A program made the position numbers and the translations under genes. Below are positions 11,476 through 34,962 of a stretch of 64,000 bases of DNA, one piece after another. The stretch is from Amphimedon queenslandica. Taxonomy: Eukaryota; Porifera; Demospongiae; Haplosclerida; Niphatidae. The notes under the pieces are model-generated. The model was given only the letters and a program-made list of their open reading frames with translations, did no database searches and was not told where the DNA came from. The DNA lies in the NCBI RefSeq assembly GCF_000090795.2, contig NW_003546245.1, forward strand, positions 3,524 to 67,523, read 5' to 3'. Positions within the stretch are counted from its first letter, which is position 1; the number at the start of each line of letters is the position of its first letter.

Positions 11476-12881
11476 ATGCCAAGCTTTATATTCTTCGTGA
11501 TGAAAGAAGGTGTACTTTTGATACTGATTCTATCATGTAAGTTTCAGCTTTACTTATCTTTCTATGTTAATGAAATGTTAACATAACAGGCATCATTAAA
11601 TGCAGCAACTGCTGTTTCCGGAACTTTCCAAAACTCAGTGAAGTACAATCTGCTACTAACACTATTGACACTAGTTCAAATGACATCAGCAGGCAGTATA
11701 TATTCCCAGAGCTACGGATGACGTGTGACACTAAAATATATCACATAGTCTACAAAGGAGATCCATTCAACTCTCTATCATTACATAATCCACTGATACA
11801 ACTGTACAGAAAATCTTCATCACGATATATTCCAAAACACCATATAGAATCTTATGAACTGCGATCAGTGAATGAGGGAGATGGAAGCACAACAATATTA
11901 ACTTTACGACATTCAATAGAGCTGGATGATGATGATGGGGTATACACACTAGGAGTCTTCCTGCCAAGTGGTTCCAGTTTCCACTTTGAAAGGAAACCCA
12001 ACGCAACACCAGCATATTATGTTGAAACTGATCAAAGGTATAGCACTCTATCAATACAAAGAATGACACGTCAAGAGAGTCTTCTTCCATTGATAACAAT
12101 GATAACAGGTAATTCATAACAAAGTGAATTTAAAGATTACTGCATTTCTTCTATGCATATAGATTCAGGCAGTTTACCAACTATTAGCTCAAAATCAACT
12201 TCTACCAGTAGCTATATATCTATGACAAGAAGCTCTTCACTACTAACAGTTACAGCTAATCAATTGTCTAGTACAGCAAGTACTGCAGTCAATACACCAA
12301 TGACAACAGGATCAGGTCAGCCTGAAGGATCAGCTTGGATGTATCGTGTAATAATAATACCAATAGTGAGTGTGTTGATCATTGGTTTAGTGACAGGATT
12401 CATTGTTGTCACTTGTGTACTAACATACAAGCTAAACAAAGCAAAGGCTATCAACCAGTTGGCATCACGCGACACATTCAAATCATCCTCAAATACATTC
12501 AACTCAGGTTTCTCTGTAAGATACGATAAAACAAAGCATCAACGCCAGCAGCAGCACAACTCAATGATAATAAATGAAAGTTATGAAAGAACTACTGCCA
12601 GCCCTCATGCATACTCCATTTTAAATGTAGTAAAAAAAGATTTGGAAAGCAGCAACAGCACTACATGCAGTGACATTGATACCGAACAACACTGTCAAAC
12701 GAATCCCTCTTACGTTCCATCTAATCCTCTACCAGCTTGTAGCCTTGTATATGAAGGGAGAATCCCAACCTGTCATCAATATGAAGACCCAAATCTGTTC
12801 CTATCCCCTAACAACTATGAGTGCCCACAAGCAATGAGCAGTATTGAAATACCAAACTATAAAGAAGAGACCATCATCTGA
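11476..12881 (+). CDS. Paralogous type I membrane glycoprotein with tyrosine-rich tail
   Basis: Three exons (11476-11536, 11590-12108, 12163-12881) join in phase to 432 aa. A hydrophobic leader starts at MPSFIFFVMKEGVLLILILS; a start at 11,500 is an alternative. The mature ectodomain begins CIIKCSNCCF, echoing the CCSNF of the neighbour. It shares the LGVFLPSG motif and a closing SIQRMT like the neighbour's NIAQMT. A Ser/Thr-rich stalk is shorter than in the first gene. The helix is at about 253-280, and the tail carries YSIL, VYEG, QYEDP and NYECP. Both genes have the same layout and orientation, which supports tandem duplication. The function is unknown. Confidence 0.73.
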
Positions 12882-13149
12882 AGAATGTATCTCATAGAAC
12901 ACACACACACACATACACATGTATAGTGGCATTGTAAAAGTTTCACGCAATTTTTCTAATTTAGAAATTAATCGTTTTAAAATGTATACAAGTATAATAT
13001 TGTAAAACATGTGAAGCCATTATTATCAAAATGATGCGATTAGCTCTCTCTCTCTCTCTCTCTTTCTAAATACTATGGTGTTACAAGCAATTACAAGATG
13101 GCTATCGTGAGATAAGAAGGTGGTGGAAAGTGTATAGGGAGACCTGGCA

Positions 13150-18884
<5,735 letters not shown>

Positions 18885-19169
18885 CTCCTTCAGGTTCCTC
18901 CTCCCTGTGACCTGTTAGCTCTTGCTATTAACAATCATCAAGTGACAAAGGGAGACTGAAAGGGAATAGGAGAGAGTGAGAAAAAGATAAGATATTTTGT
19001 AAAGAGACAAACCTCCTTACCTCCTCGTGTGGGTCGTTTAATTAGAATAGTAACATTTTCCAATTTCGGGCTTTATACGGTATTAAAAAGTCACGTGATC
19101 TGAGCATAAGTAGGCGGAGTCATAGGAGTGGTTTTAAAATGGAGGCAAATACAAATAAACAAAAAAGGA
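18885..19169. promoter_or_regulatory. Shared CNOT3 / CEP131 head-to-head promoter
   Basis: Only 285 bp separate the start codons of the minus-strand CNOT3 and plus-strand CEP131 genes. The interval contains tcacgtgatc (an E-box-like palindrome near 19,091). A bidirectional promoter is inferred from spacing, not from a proven element. Confidence 0.5.
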
Positions 19170-22100
19170 ATGAGTAGTAGATCCAGCAGTTTATCAGACC
19201 TGTCTATCAGAAGGCACCTGCCTCCTAAAGGGCACCAGGTTTGGCTATTCATTTATTCTCTTTTATTTATTTCTTTACCAGCAGAGACCAGTCGCTAACA
19301 GCAGCAAGGAGAGAAAGAGAGGGCAAAGGCTAGAGTAAGGACTTACTTGTTATAAACTGCAAATTATATTCTCCTTTGCAGCTGGAACGAGTTTAATTTA
19401 AGGCCTGGGACGGTCCCTGTCAATGGTCTACTGGACCAAAATGTTAGTGCAGAATTTAGTGTTAAATTTTAAAAATTTTGAGCAACAAAATTTAAAAAAA
19501 TATTCCAGCCATTGTGCATGCACAACACTTAATTTTTTATTATTTTATGATTTTAGGATCAACTTTCAGTTGAGTCTGTTCCGATTCCGTTGAGTTCCCG
19601 AGTACATGTCCATCATCATCAGAGTCGAGTGACCACTCCCTCTAGGACACCTCAGGGTTCCTCGAGGAGGAGGGGAGGGAGGAGAAATGGAGGCAGCGGT
19701 TTCTCAGTGAAACCATTGCACCATCGATATTATGAGAATAAAGATGAGGGTTTAGTAACAGGAGGAGAATCAGTGCCTTCTCCCACTGAGATACAGCAAG
19801 AGAGAGGTGGGAGGGAGAGGAGGGGAAAGGCTGATTCTGTTAATGTTCCAAGAACTAAAAGCTGTATCGAAACTGCTTCACATTCCAAGTCCCATTCTGG
19901 GCACCAGTCTCAGTCTAACTTCATCTCCAGGTCTCATTCTCATTCCGGTTCTCGTTCTCATTCTGGTTTTCATTCTCGTTCCGTATCTGATTCTCAGTCT
20001 CAATCTGGAGGAACTACATCTGATTTGTCTGACGTTGCGTTAGAAGACAGCGTTGATCAACTCTCATCTGAGATTGATGCGATATTGAATGGTATCAATA
20101 GCGGACTGATACTATCAGAGAAGGACACTAACTCTTCTGCTCTTCCTTTTTTGGAAGGCAGCTGTAAGAAACTTCATGTACCTCCGTCAAGAACAAAGGA
20201 ATCTAGAACAAGATTAAATGGAGACTCACTTTTAACGAGACGAGAGACTGAGAAAGAGATGGATAATGTTTTGCAATCTGATAGAGATAATATTACTAGT
20301 AACGGCAAAGAAGAAGAAGAAGCTCATCTTTTAACTTTAAGCAAACCTCTTGATGTAAAGAAGAAAGAGGTAGCCATTGAAGATAGTGAAGCTACTAAGA
20401 ACAGTGCGGCCATTAAGAACAGTGCGGCCATTAAGAACAGTGCAGCCATTAAGATTCAGAGATGGTTCAGAGAGAGAAAGGGGAAGGAAAGGAAAACAGA
20501 ATTACAAGAGCTTCTGAAATCAAAGAGAATTAAAATGAAGAAAGATCTTGAACAGCACCAAAGCTTCAATGAAGAGGTAATGAACGCTGTAGCAATATAG
20601 CATTATAACTAGTGGCCCAAAATTTTTGCAAATAGCCAGCAAAATTTCTTTTGCATATTTTATTTTTACGAACGCACCTGTAGAGGAGTAATAAATATTT
20701 TGAAGGATTAAATTTCCCAAAATTCACAAGATTTGTAGAAATTTTGAGCTACAAAAGTTTTTAGTTTTTCAATATTTTATTTCATTGCTGGTTTATGATA
20801 GGAAGAGCTTGCTTTGCAAGAGAAGCAGCAAAGGAGAGAAACAAAAATGAGGGCAGCAAGGCAAGCAGCCATTGAAGAACTGAGGAAGAAGAGAGAGGAG
20901 AAGAAACAAGAGAGGGAGAAACTGGTTGCTGAAGAAATGGTACAAATACAATAATTTAAAAATAAATGATAATTTGTAATGGCTAGGCTGATCTTGAAGC
21001 AAAAGGCAAAGTGAAGAAAAGAAAGCAAACGACAATAAAAAAGAAAAAGTCGGAACAAGATAATGGCAGTAGCACTTCTTGTAATGTGGAAGGAGGAGAG
21101 AGAAAAGAGACAAACAATATGGAGTCGAATAAAGATGGAGATAAAGCTGACACAGCTAAGGAAGAGAAAGAAGGAATTGATGAGAAAGGAAGAGCAGAAG
21201 AAAATGGAGAGACAGAGAAGAAGGAGAATGAAAAAGAAACAGAAATTGATGAATTCTTTAAGGTAACGAAATGAATCAATATGGAGATATTAATAACATA
21301 TATTGTAGGCTGGTAAAAGAAAGCCTCTTTCTCCTTCAGCCCCACCCCCTCCCCCTCCCACTTCTAACACTATGGACAGTATTTACGCTACTCTACGGGA
21401 ACTTGAGGAACCTCCCCCTCCTCTACCAGGGGCGGAGTCCTCTCCAATCGCTTACCTTTCAATGGAGAACGTTCAAAAATTAAACATGACAGAAACAGGA
21501 GACAGTAGCAAGTTGCAGACTATACTGACATACCTTGATGAGGTAGAGAGGAGTGACCACGCCCCCATACAGGACATAAAGGAACAACCCACGGGTGAAG
21601 GAAAGACACAAGTACTCAACGAGCAGCTGGAAGCAGCTTCAGCAGTAGCTAATGATGTAACGACGACAATCCTCACCCAAAGAATGGAGATCGATAACAA
21701 GAACAAGACAGTTGATATGCTGCAGAAAGCTCTTAAGCAGCAGCGTGAACTAACTGTGTATCATGCTAAAGAGATGGAGAAGGAAGCCCAGAAGAGACTG
21801 GAGTTGCAAAAACAAGAATACGAGACAACGATACAGCGACACCAGTGCTTCATTGATCAGCTGATTGATGATAAGAAAGTATTGAGTGACAAGTGTGAAC
21901 TTCTTATTAAAGAACTGAAGGAAATGGACAGGAAGAATAAGATGAAGATAACTAACATGGAGACCCAGTAAGAGAAGACATGTTCCATTAAAGATAATAC
22001 TAATATACTGTACCTCTCATTATAATCTCACGCATGTTCTTATGTTGTGTAGAAAGTTTGAGCTGATTCTGATCAAGATTGAATTTTTACGAATTTTTAA

Positions 22101-23559
22101 AGTTGTTCAAAAATTGGGCCAAAGTCCCTGTAACGTAGTACAGGGTTTTTGGCTATGAGAGATTTCTCCATTTATTATTATTATCATTGTTGTTGTTGTT
22201 GTTGTTGTTATTATTGTTGTTGTTGTTGTTGTTGTTGTTATTAGACATGCAGCTGAATTAGAGAAACAGAAACAGACTCATGCTGCAGCTGAGAAGGTTC
22301 GTCGGGAGAGATGGCGAGCGGAAGAGACCCAGCGAATAAAAGAAGCAACAGTGAAGAGTCTTGAACCGGAGATACAACGAATAATTGGAAAGGGAAAAGC
22401 AGAAATACAAAAACTAAAAGCTGTCCATGAAGTAAAGCAATCATAAAATTATATAAATAAGTACATGTACTGTATAAAAAATATTTCTTTATTTTATGTT
22501 ATAATATAGTAAATTATTATTTTTTGTCGTAATAGGCGGAGTTATTGCAAAGTGATGAGAGAGTGAGCAGACGATTCACTCAACAAATTGAAGAGTTGAG
22601 ACTTCAAAACGCTCAAGAGAAAGAACTGGCCTGTCAACACGAGAGAGAACTAGCACGACAAAAGTATCAATGTAACATTCAAAGACTCATTCTGACATTA
22701 TTCACTCCAGATATGAGCAGTTAGCTGAACAGGAGGAAAGGAGCTACCAGCAATTGAGGAAGAAGCTGTACTGTGAGATACAGCAGGAGAGAGAGAAGCT
22801 GACAGCAGAAATGAATGGACACAATAATGCCCTGGAGAAGCAAATCAAAGATATGAAAGTAATGTCTGTAGCCTTGTACAACAATTGAATTAATGGTGGT
22901 GCTACTTTTAGCTTGATAGTTAATACTTTAAGTGATAAAGCAGCATTATTGGGAGTATATTTAAGAAGACAATGTATGAGTTAATTTTTGTGTATTAGGA
23001 GAGTCATTCTAATGAGATATCATCCCTCAAGTCAGAACAAGAGATAAGAATAGTTGAACTGCAAAGAACACATTCAGTAAGAAGACTATGTGTGTCCATT
23101 ATCATTATTATTGTTGTTATTTTTGTGTCTTAGACTGAATTTAAGGAGCTTCAGGAAAGGATGAAAATTGAGCGCCAAATGTGGGAAGAGAATTACCTCA
23201 AGAAACAGGAGGCGATTCTAATGACAAGGGAGAGAGAGATGAGAGAAAGATTGAGAAGAGAGAGAGACATGGAGATAGAGACCGTTATTCAGAAGTTAGA
23301 AAAGGAGACAGCGACTGCTAGAGATGAGACCGAGAGAGGAGCAGAATCAAGAATAAAGTGAGATTTATTATTATTATTATTATTTCAAGTACATGTACAT
23401 GTACATGTACTTGTACATGTAATATGATTTATTAGTGTATAATATTTGTGTAGGAGAATACGAGAGAAATATGAGACTGAATTACGAGAAGTTGAGAGAT
23501 CAGAAAAGAACACTCTTCAAAAATTTAACACAATGAAAGTAAGTACATGTTTTGAGTAA
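19170..23559 (+). CDS. CEP131: Centrosomal protein CEP131/AZI1 homologue, C-terminus short
   Basis: About 13 exons start at MSSRSSSLSDLSIRRH (19,170). A low-complexity N-terminal region (19,557-20,400) precedes an IQ-like segment, AAIKIQRWFRERKGKER, near 20,440-20,490. A long coiled coil then matches vertebrate CEP131: IQRHQCFIDQLIDDKKVLSD, VKSLEPEIQRIIGKGKAEIQ, AELLQSDERVSRRF, and ESRIK joined across an intron to RIREKYETELREVE. CEP131 is a centriolar-satellite and ciliary protein. After FNTMK the frame runs only to a stop at 23,557-23,559, or splices at gtaagt into satellite DNA with no further exon. Roughly 130 residues expected from the vertebrate protein are not found here. Confidence 0.88.
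22022..22245. repeat. Satellite fragment and (TTG/TTA)n tract in a CEP131 intron
   Basis: Bases 22,022-22,160 hold a partial 186-bp satellite unit with a damaged core. They are followed by about 80 bp of TTG/TTA trinucleotide repeat up to the next exon. Confidence 0.8.
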
Positions 23560-24420
23560 CTTTAAAAAATCATAAAAAATCTAATTTTGATCGGAATGAG
23601 CTCAAACTTTCTACACAACATAAGTACATGTATATGCATCAGAAAATATCATAAAAATTGAGAATTCTCTACTTTTCATTTTTGGTGAAATTTGGCCAAA
23701 GTCCCTGTACTATATATAGTACAGGGACTTTGGCCTGATTTTTGAGTAACTTTAAAAAATCATAAAAAATCTAATTTTGATTGGAATCAGCTCAAACTTT
23801 CTACGCAACATAAGTACATGTATATGCATCAAAAAATATCATAAAAATTGAGAATTCTCTACTTTTCATTTTTGATGAAATTTGGCCAAAGTCCCTGTAC
23901 TATAGTACAGGGACTTTGGTCCAATTTTTGAGTAACTTTAAAAAATCATAAAAAATCCAATTTTGATCGGAATCAGCTCAAACTTTCTGCGCAACATAAG
24001 TACATGTATATGCATCAGGAAATATCATAAAAATTGAGAATTCTTTACTTTTCATTTTTGGCAAAATTTGGCCAAAGTCCCTGTACTATAGTACAGGGAC
24101 TTCGGCCCGATTTTTGAGTAACTTAAAAAATTCATAAAAAATCTAATTTTGATCGGAATCAGCTCAAACTTTCTATGCAACATAAGTACATGTATATGCA
24201 TCAGAAAATGTAATAAAAATTGATAATTCTCCACTTTTCATTTTTGGCAAAATTTGGCCAAAGTCCCTGTACTATAGTACAGGGACTTTGGCCCGATTTT
24301 TGAGTAACTTAAAAAATTCATAAAAATCCAATTTCAATTGGAATTAGCTCAAACTTTTTCTGAGTATCATAAATATATGTATCATGCATCAAGAAATGTA
24401 ATTATTAAAATGGAGAGTAT
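23560..24420. repeat. 186-bp palindromic satellite array between convergent genes
   Basis: Four to five tandem units have cores at about 23,701, 23,891, 24,077 and 24,263 (spacing 190, 186, 186). Each unit carries the core CCCTGTACTATAGTACAGGG (one core has an extra ta pair), gatttttgagtaac, and acataagtacatgtatatgc. The array fills the entire space between the 3' ends of CEP131 and the LIM-RGS-PX gene. Confidence 0.93.
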
Positions 24421-24427
24421 ATTTACT

Positions 24428-30028
<5,601 letters not shown>

Positions 30029-30177
30029 ATCTCTTTTGTGGTTTATTTTTTCTCTACAAGAACTCCTCGTGGCTCGTCATGAATGAATTTTTTGATGCTT
30101 TTAGTTGACTAAGTTGACAAAAGATAAACTCTGCAAAGCCCCACCTCCAATTAGCTGCATACCAGCCCCGCCCAAAA
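30029..30177. promoter_or_regulatory. Shared LIM-RGS-PX / exonuclease head-to-head promoter
   Basis: 149 bp separate the two opposing ATGs, so both transcripts must start within or overlap this interval. No TATA box is evident. The bidirectional function is inferred from spacing. Confidence 0.5.
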
Positions 30178-30807
30178 ATGGCTGCAGCAGCTACTGCATC
30201 AGCACTATCTTATTATCTCGTATTAGATTTTGAAGCTACTTGTAATGCATCTCATCTTCCAAGTCCAAGACCACAAGAAATCATAGAGTTCCCTGTGCTA
30301 GCTGTAAATGCAAAGACGCTAGAAACTGAGAAGATATTTCACACTTATGTCCGACCCACTTCACACCCACTATTGACCCCATTCTGTACTCAACTGACTG
30401 GTATAACCCAATCACAAGTTGACGGTCAACCAACACTACCTGAAGTTCTGCGTAGCTTTCATTCGTGGCTTGAGACCAACGGTTTCTTAGAGCCCTCCGT
30501 TAGGTTTTGTTTTGTGACGTGCGGCGATTGGGATCTTAAAACCATGCTCCCTGGACAATGCAAGTACTTTGATTGGCCAGTCCCGGAGTACTTTCGCAGT
30601 TGGATGAACATCAAATTTGTTTTTCAGAGGCTAACGGGGGTAAAGGCAAAAGGGATGCCACATATGCTTGAGTACTTTAAAATCCCGTTAGAGGGAAGGC
30701 ACCACAGCGGCATTGATGATAGTAGGAACATTGCTAAAATATTGACTAGACTGGCCAGAATTGAAAGTAATCTCCAACCAACAACGACACTTAAACTAAG
30801 CAAATAG
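30178..30807 (+). CDS. ERI3: ERI1/ERI3-type DEDDh 3'-5' exoribonuclease, single exon
   Basis: An uninterrupted 209-aa frame from MAAAATASALSYYLVLDFEA. The DEDDh exonuclease motifs are all present: ExoI in YYLVLDFEATCN (D17, E19), ExoII in CGDWDLKTML, and ExoIII in HHSGIDDSRNIA with the catalytic His and Asp. EIIEFPVL and LTGITQSQVD are typical of the ERI1/ERI3 subfamily. Such enzymes trim histone-mRNA, rRNA or small-RNA 3' ends. The domain fills the whole protein, with no SAP or nucleic-acid-binding extension, which favours ERI3 over ERI1. It is intronless in a neighbourhood where almost every gene has many introns, so retroposition is possible. Confidence 0.88.
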   Translation: MAAAATASALSYYLVLDFEATCNASHLPSPRPQEIIEFPVLAVNAKTLETEKIFHTYVRPTSHPLLTPFCTQLTGITQSQVDGQPTLPEVLRSFHSWLETNGFLEPSVRFCFVTCGDWDLKTMLPGQCKYFDWPVPEYFRSWMNIKFVFQRLTGVKAKGMPHMLEYFKIPLEGRHHSGIDDSRNIAKILTRLARIESNLQPTTTLKLSK

Positions 30808-31286
30808 AGAAAGTTTATTTTAGCTAATAGCAGACATAGCTAAGAGAAATTGTTTGTTGTTTTTTTAAGTTATTTTAGCACTTATACACAAGTTTTTATT
30901 TTTATTCGTTGGGCAGATTACTGCTCTACTAGTTGGTTTTAATTTTGTATAGTATACAGTACTGAGCACTCTGTTTACATTTCAAACCTGATCCACACAA
31001 CAAGGATGAACTCTACACTTTTAGTGTAGTGATGTCAAAGGTGGTACTTGCAGAGGGACTCTTTTGTCAAACTGTGGCTTACAAACTAGCAGTTTGTTGT
31101 TTAAATCAATTTCAATGTTTTTTGAAAATATTATATATTGTTATATGCTTGTAGTTTAACATAGACTCAATTTCAGGATTATAAACTATTTAAAGTGTTG
31201 TGCAAAAGCAGCTAGCAGCTTCTTCAAAATCAGAAAAATTCTTTCTTCAAGCTATACCACAGTACCAGTATAATACAAGCAGTAAC
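30808..31286. other. Intergenic stretch before the plus-strand triplet
   Basis: No gene is visible. The last ~200 bp (cagtttgttgttt ... ttcttcaagctatac) resemble 31,960-32,150 upstream of the second gene, so the promoter region was duplicated with the gene. Confidence 0.5.
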
Positions 31287-31716
31287 ATGGGTCGTAAGTT
31301 AAAGGTCTACTAGAGGCATGAGCATTACTATTTTGTCTAGTTCTAATGGCTAAAGATGACGAACCAACCTTTATTTGGTGGATAGGGCAAGCAAACACAC
31401 CAAGGCTAAAAGCTCGCTATTGGCTCCAGTTTGGAATATTCAACATTATTAGTTTAAGTGTTATATTAATTGGAATCCCTGCTTTGATATTGTTGATCCC
31501 AGCCACAATATTTGCATATCAGGTAGACAAGCACTAATAAATTACTGTTGTTCATGCATCAGTTGCTTTATACAGGCTGTCATAAAATATGATGAAGGAG
31601 ATGAGGGTGCCTGCAAGACAAAGACATCAATTTCATCACTTTTGAGCATATTGTCTATGATTGTATTTGTACTTTGTGTTGGTGGTACTTCTGCAGCAAT
31701 ATACCAATTTTTGTAA
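31287..31716 (+). CDS. Small two-helix protein, divergent CD225-like (E1)
   Basis: Three exons (31287-31293, 31341-31522, 31576-31716) join to 109 aa. The protein starts MGLLMAKDDEPTFIWWIGQA, then RYWLQF and helix 1 ending IPATIFAYQ at a phase-0 intron. The second part begins AVIKYDEGDEGACKTKTS and gives helix 2. The IPA-x-x-FA motif before the intron, the A-x-x-x-x-x-x-G-D/N-x-x-A/G spacing after it, and the identical intron position match the CD225 genes on the other strand. There is no proline-rich N-terminus and no Tyr/Cys tail. Assignment to CD225 is an inference. Confidence 0.7.
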
Positions 31717-32162
31717 ATTCATAAGGTTGCTGTCCTCATATTAATAAACTCTCCTAGCACTGTGTACAATTGTCAGTTGTTTTTTATTATTAATTTTTAG
31801 AGAGTGGGTAGTATACACTAAAATCCATTTAGTAGAAGAGGTTCATGTTTATTTTTGTGTAGATTTCTTTTTAACTGTTTTTATTTGATGCAAAACTTAT
31901 GAAAACTGCAGCAAAGTACAGCCCTGCAAGGCAAAACGCATAGCTTGCACTTTAACAGTTTGTTATGCAAGAGCTCAAATTAATCTTAATGTTTTTTAAC
32001 ACATTTAATTGATGGTTTGACATTATAGCTACAACTTATTCAATTTCACAATTAAAAGCTATATAAAGTGTCATGCATGCATGAATGCTGAATAACTACT
32101 TCTCCAAAACAGGACAAAAGTCTTTCTTCAGGCAATACACTTAGTATACAATCAGTAACATC

Positions 32163-32608
32163 ATGGGTTGTAAGTTAAAGGTCTACACATATAGAGGCAT
32201 GAACATTGCTATTTTGTCTAGTTCTATTGGCTAAAGAAGATGAACCAACCTTGTTTTGGTGGATAGGACAAGCAAGTACACCAAGACTAAGAGCTCGCTA
32301 TTGGCTACAGTTTGCAATAATCAACAGTATTGCTTACAGTGTAGTGATAGTTGGAATCCCTTCTTTGATATTCTTCATTCCAGCCACAATACTTGCATAT
32401 CAGGTACATACAAACTGATTACTGTTGTTCATGCATCAGCTTTTTGTTATAGGCTGTCATAAAATATGATGAAGGCAATGAAGAGGCCTGCAAAACAAAG
32501 ACAAAAATTTCAGCAATTTTGAGTGTATTGGGTGTTTTGACATTTGTTGCTTGTGTTGCTGCTGTAATAGCAATAGAATTTGCAGGAACAGATCTGTCAG
32601 TGTTATAA
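32163..32608 (+). CDS. Small two-helix protein, divergent CD225-like (E2)
   Basis: Three exons (32163-32169, 32222-32403, 32453-32608) give 114 aa. It begins MGFLLAKEDEPTLFWWIGQA and is clearly a tandem duplicate of the gene at 31,287; the upstream DNA is also similar. Helix 1 ends IPATILAYQ, the loop reads AVIKYDEGNEEACKTKTK, and the tail ends FAGTDLSVL. The exon sizes 7 and 182 nt are the same as in the first copy. Confidence 0.72.
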
Positions 32609-32955
32609 ATTGACTACACTTGCATGATGGATGCATAAAGTGCAGTAATGAACATCATAAATATCAGTAGACTTTAACAGTTGTAGTATTTTGTATTATT
32701 AAAATTAATTAAATTAATGTTAGTTGAACTAGTAAGGAGTGAAAATCATCATTTATAGCATTAAGGTAGACAAACAGTTATTCTAATACAGCAATCAGTT
32801 GATTTGATTATGTTATTTGCTTTTGAATTTTGTCATAGTCATATTCAGTTTCAGAACATTGCAAATCCTATTTAAAGCAAAGCAGCTTTCATGCAAGGAA
32901 AATTTCTCCAAATCCAAAGCCTCCAAAGAACTAATTTATCTAAGCCATCATCATC

Positions 32956-33455
32956 ATGAGTTGCTGTGAGCATTAATCTACTTTAAACTCTGTAACTGCA
33001 ATTCTTTTAATTTCTTATGTCTTTCAATGCAGGCTGTGCAGGTGAGGGTGAACCAACCTGTATATATTGGATAGGGCAAGCTGACACAGCAAGGCTGAAG
33101 GCTCGCTTTTGGCTGCAGTATGGAATCATCAATTGCATTGTTTTTGGCATATGCATCCTCTTTACCTGGCTGGTGTATGCCTTCCCAGTAATTGGGGCTA
33201 TTCTTGGCTACATAGTAAGTTCTATTCTTTTTGAAGCATGATTGCATGTATAAGAGAAGTTAAGAGAAAGAGAATCTACATAGCATTTATGTTTTATTTT
33301 AAATCATGTAGGCATTGAAAAAGTTTGATGATGGAAATGAAGAAGGTTGTGATTCCTATACCAAGTATTCAATGATAGTCAGCATTGTTGGAACAGTCCT
33401 TTGCTCAATTTTTGTTGTTTTAGCCACTATTGGCATTGCCTTGAACAATGCCTGA
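32956..33455 (+). CDS. Small two-helix protein, divergent CD225-like (E3)
   Basis: Three exons (32956-32965, 33033-33214, 33312-33455) give 111 aa starting MSCCCAGEGEPTCIYWIGQA. The three cysteines in a row at residues 3-5 could be acylated. The middle exon is again 182 nt. Helix 1 has changed its ending to GAILGYI instead of IPATIFAYQ. The loop is ALKKFDDGNEEGCDSYTK. It is the most diverged member of the plus-strand triplet. Confidence 0.7.
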
Positions 33456-34962
33456 TCCACGATGTGTTTCAGTTAAAACTTGATAGTTGAAACCATTATT
33501 TTTTACACCTGATTTAATTTGTTATTTTTAGTACTAGTATTATCATCAATTTTCAAAAAAATTATTTTCATTCACACACACCATATAATAATAATATAAA
33601 CACAAGGATGCAAACATATCAATACATCTTTATTACTAAGAGCCAAAGGTATGCATGGCATCTGGCACACAAGAATCTTCAATCATCTTTCAATCATCTT
33701 TTGATTAAAAAATAATAAACTGTTGGCTGAGGCTCCTCTTGTGTTGTACATTAGAGTAAACAAACCATGTGATGGCATCAAAGTATGAGGTATACTTTTT
33801 TGTTTTGTGCATCTATAGCTAATTTTGATCAAAATTAGTTTAAAAAAAATTTTTAAAGTTACTCAAAAATCGTACAGGGACTTTGGCCAAATTTTGCCAA
33901 AAATAAAAAATAGAGAATTCTTAATTTTTATGATATTTTCTGATGCATATACATGTACTTATGTTGCACAGAAAGTTTGAGCTGATTCCAATCAAAATTA
34001 GTTTTTTAATGATTTTTTAAAGTTACTCAAAAATCGAGCCAAAGTCCCTGTACTATAGTACAAACTTTGGCCAAATTTCACCAAAAATGAAAAGTAGAGA
34101 ATTCTTCATTTTTATAATATTTTCTGATGCATGTACATGTACTTATGTTGCATAGAATGTTTGAGCTGATTCTGATCAAAATTAGATTTTTTATAATGTT
34201 TTAAAGTTACTCAAAAATCGGGTCAAAGTCCCTGTACTATAGTACAGGGACTTTGGCCAAATTTTGCCAAAAATGAAAAGTAGAGAATTTTCAATTTTTA
34301 TGATATTTTCTGATACATATACATGTACTTATGTTGCGTAGAAAGCTTGAGTTGATTCTGATCAAAATTAGATTTTTTATGATTTTTTAAAACCTGACTA
34401 CTATAGTACAGGGTAGATCTACTCATTTAATAATGGTGGGAGGGGATTTTCCATTTTATTACATTAGATATATCCAGTAGTCACATTATTATCTCATGTC
34501 AATGATCACATTATCAAAAACATCACCTGCAGCTATAACATCAGATTGGGCCTCCCAATGATGAATATAATGACTGCAGTATTATTAGTATAAACATATA
34601 CACGTGCATAGCATATTAAATAAAGACAGATACTATGATGAAATCACTATTACTGTCTGGCCACTTCACTCTTGATACTAAAACCAGACAATAAAGGTCA
34701 GTACAATCTAAGCATTCTTTTACTCCATTGCAGTTGCCCCTTCCAACCAACCTACATACATACTAATACCTGGCTACATTCAATATAGCAATATATAATA
34801 TAATAAAAAGTAATTACACGTATATACGTTGCTGTCTGTATGCTAAACTTTCAATCTATATTTACAATACACTCTAGACTGTGTACTTTTATCAATAGTT
34901 GATAGCAGTTTCACTCTAGTTTCATTGGCACACAATGTACACACACACAATCATCATGATCA
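33456..34962. repeat. Intergenic region with 186-bp satellite array
   Basis: Bases 33,840-34,410 carry three to four satellite units; a full core CCCTGTACTATAGTACAGGG is near 34,230 and a damaged one near 34,046. The remaining flanks (33,456-33,840 and 34,410-34,962) show no gene to me. Confidence 0.8.
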
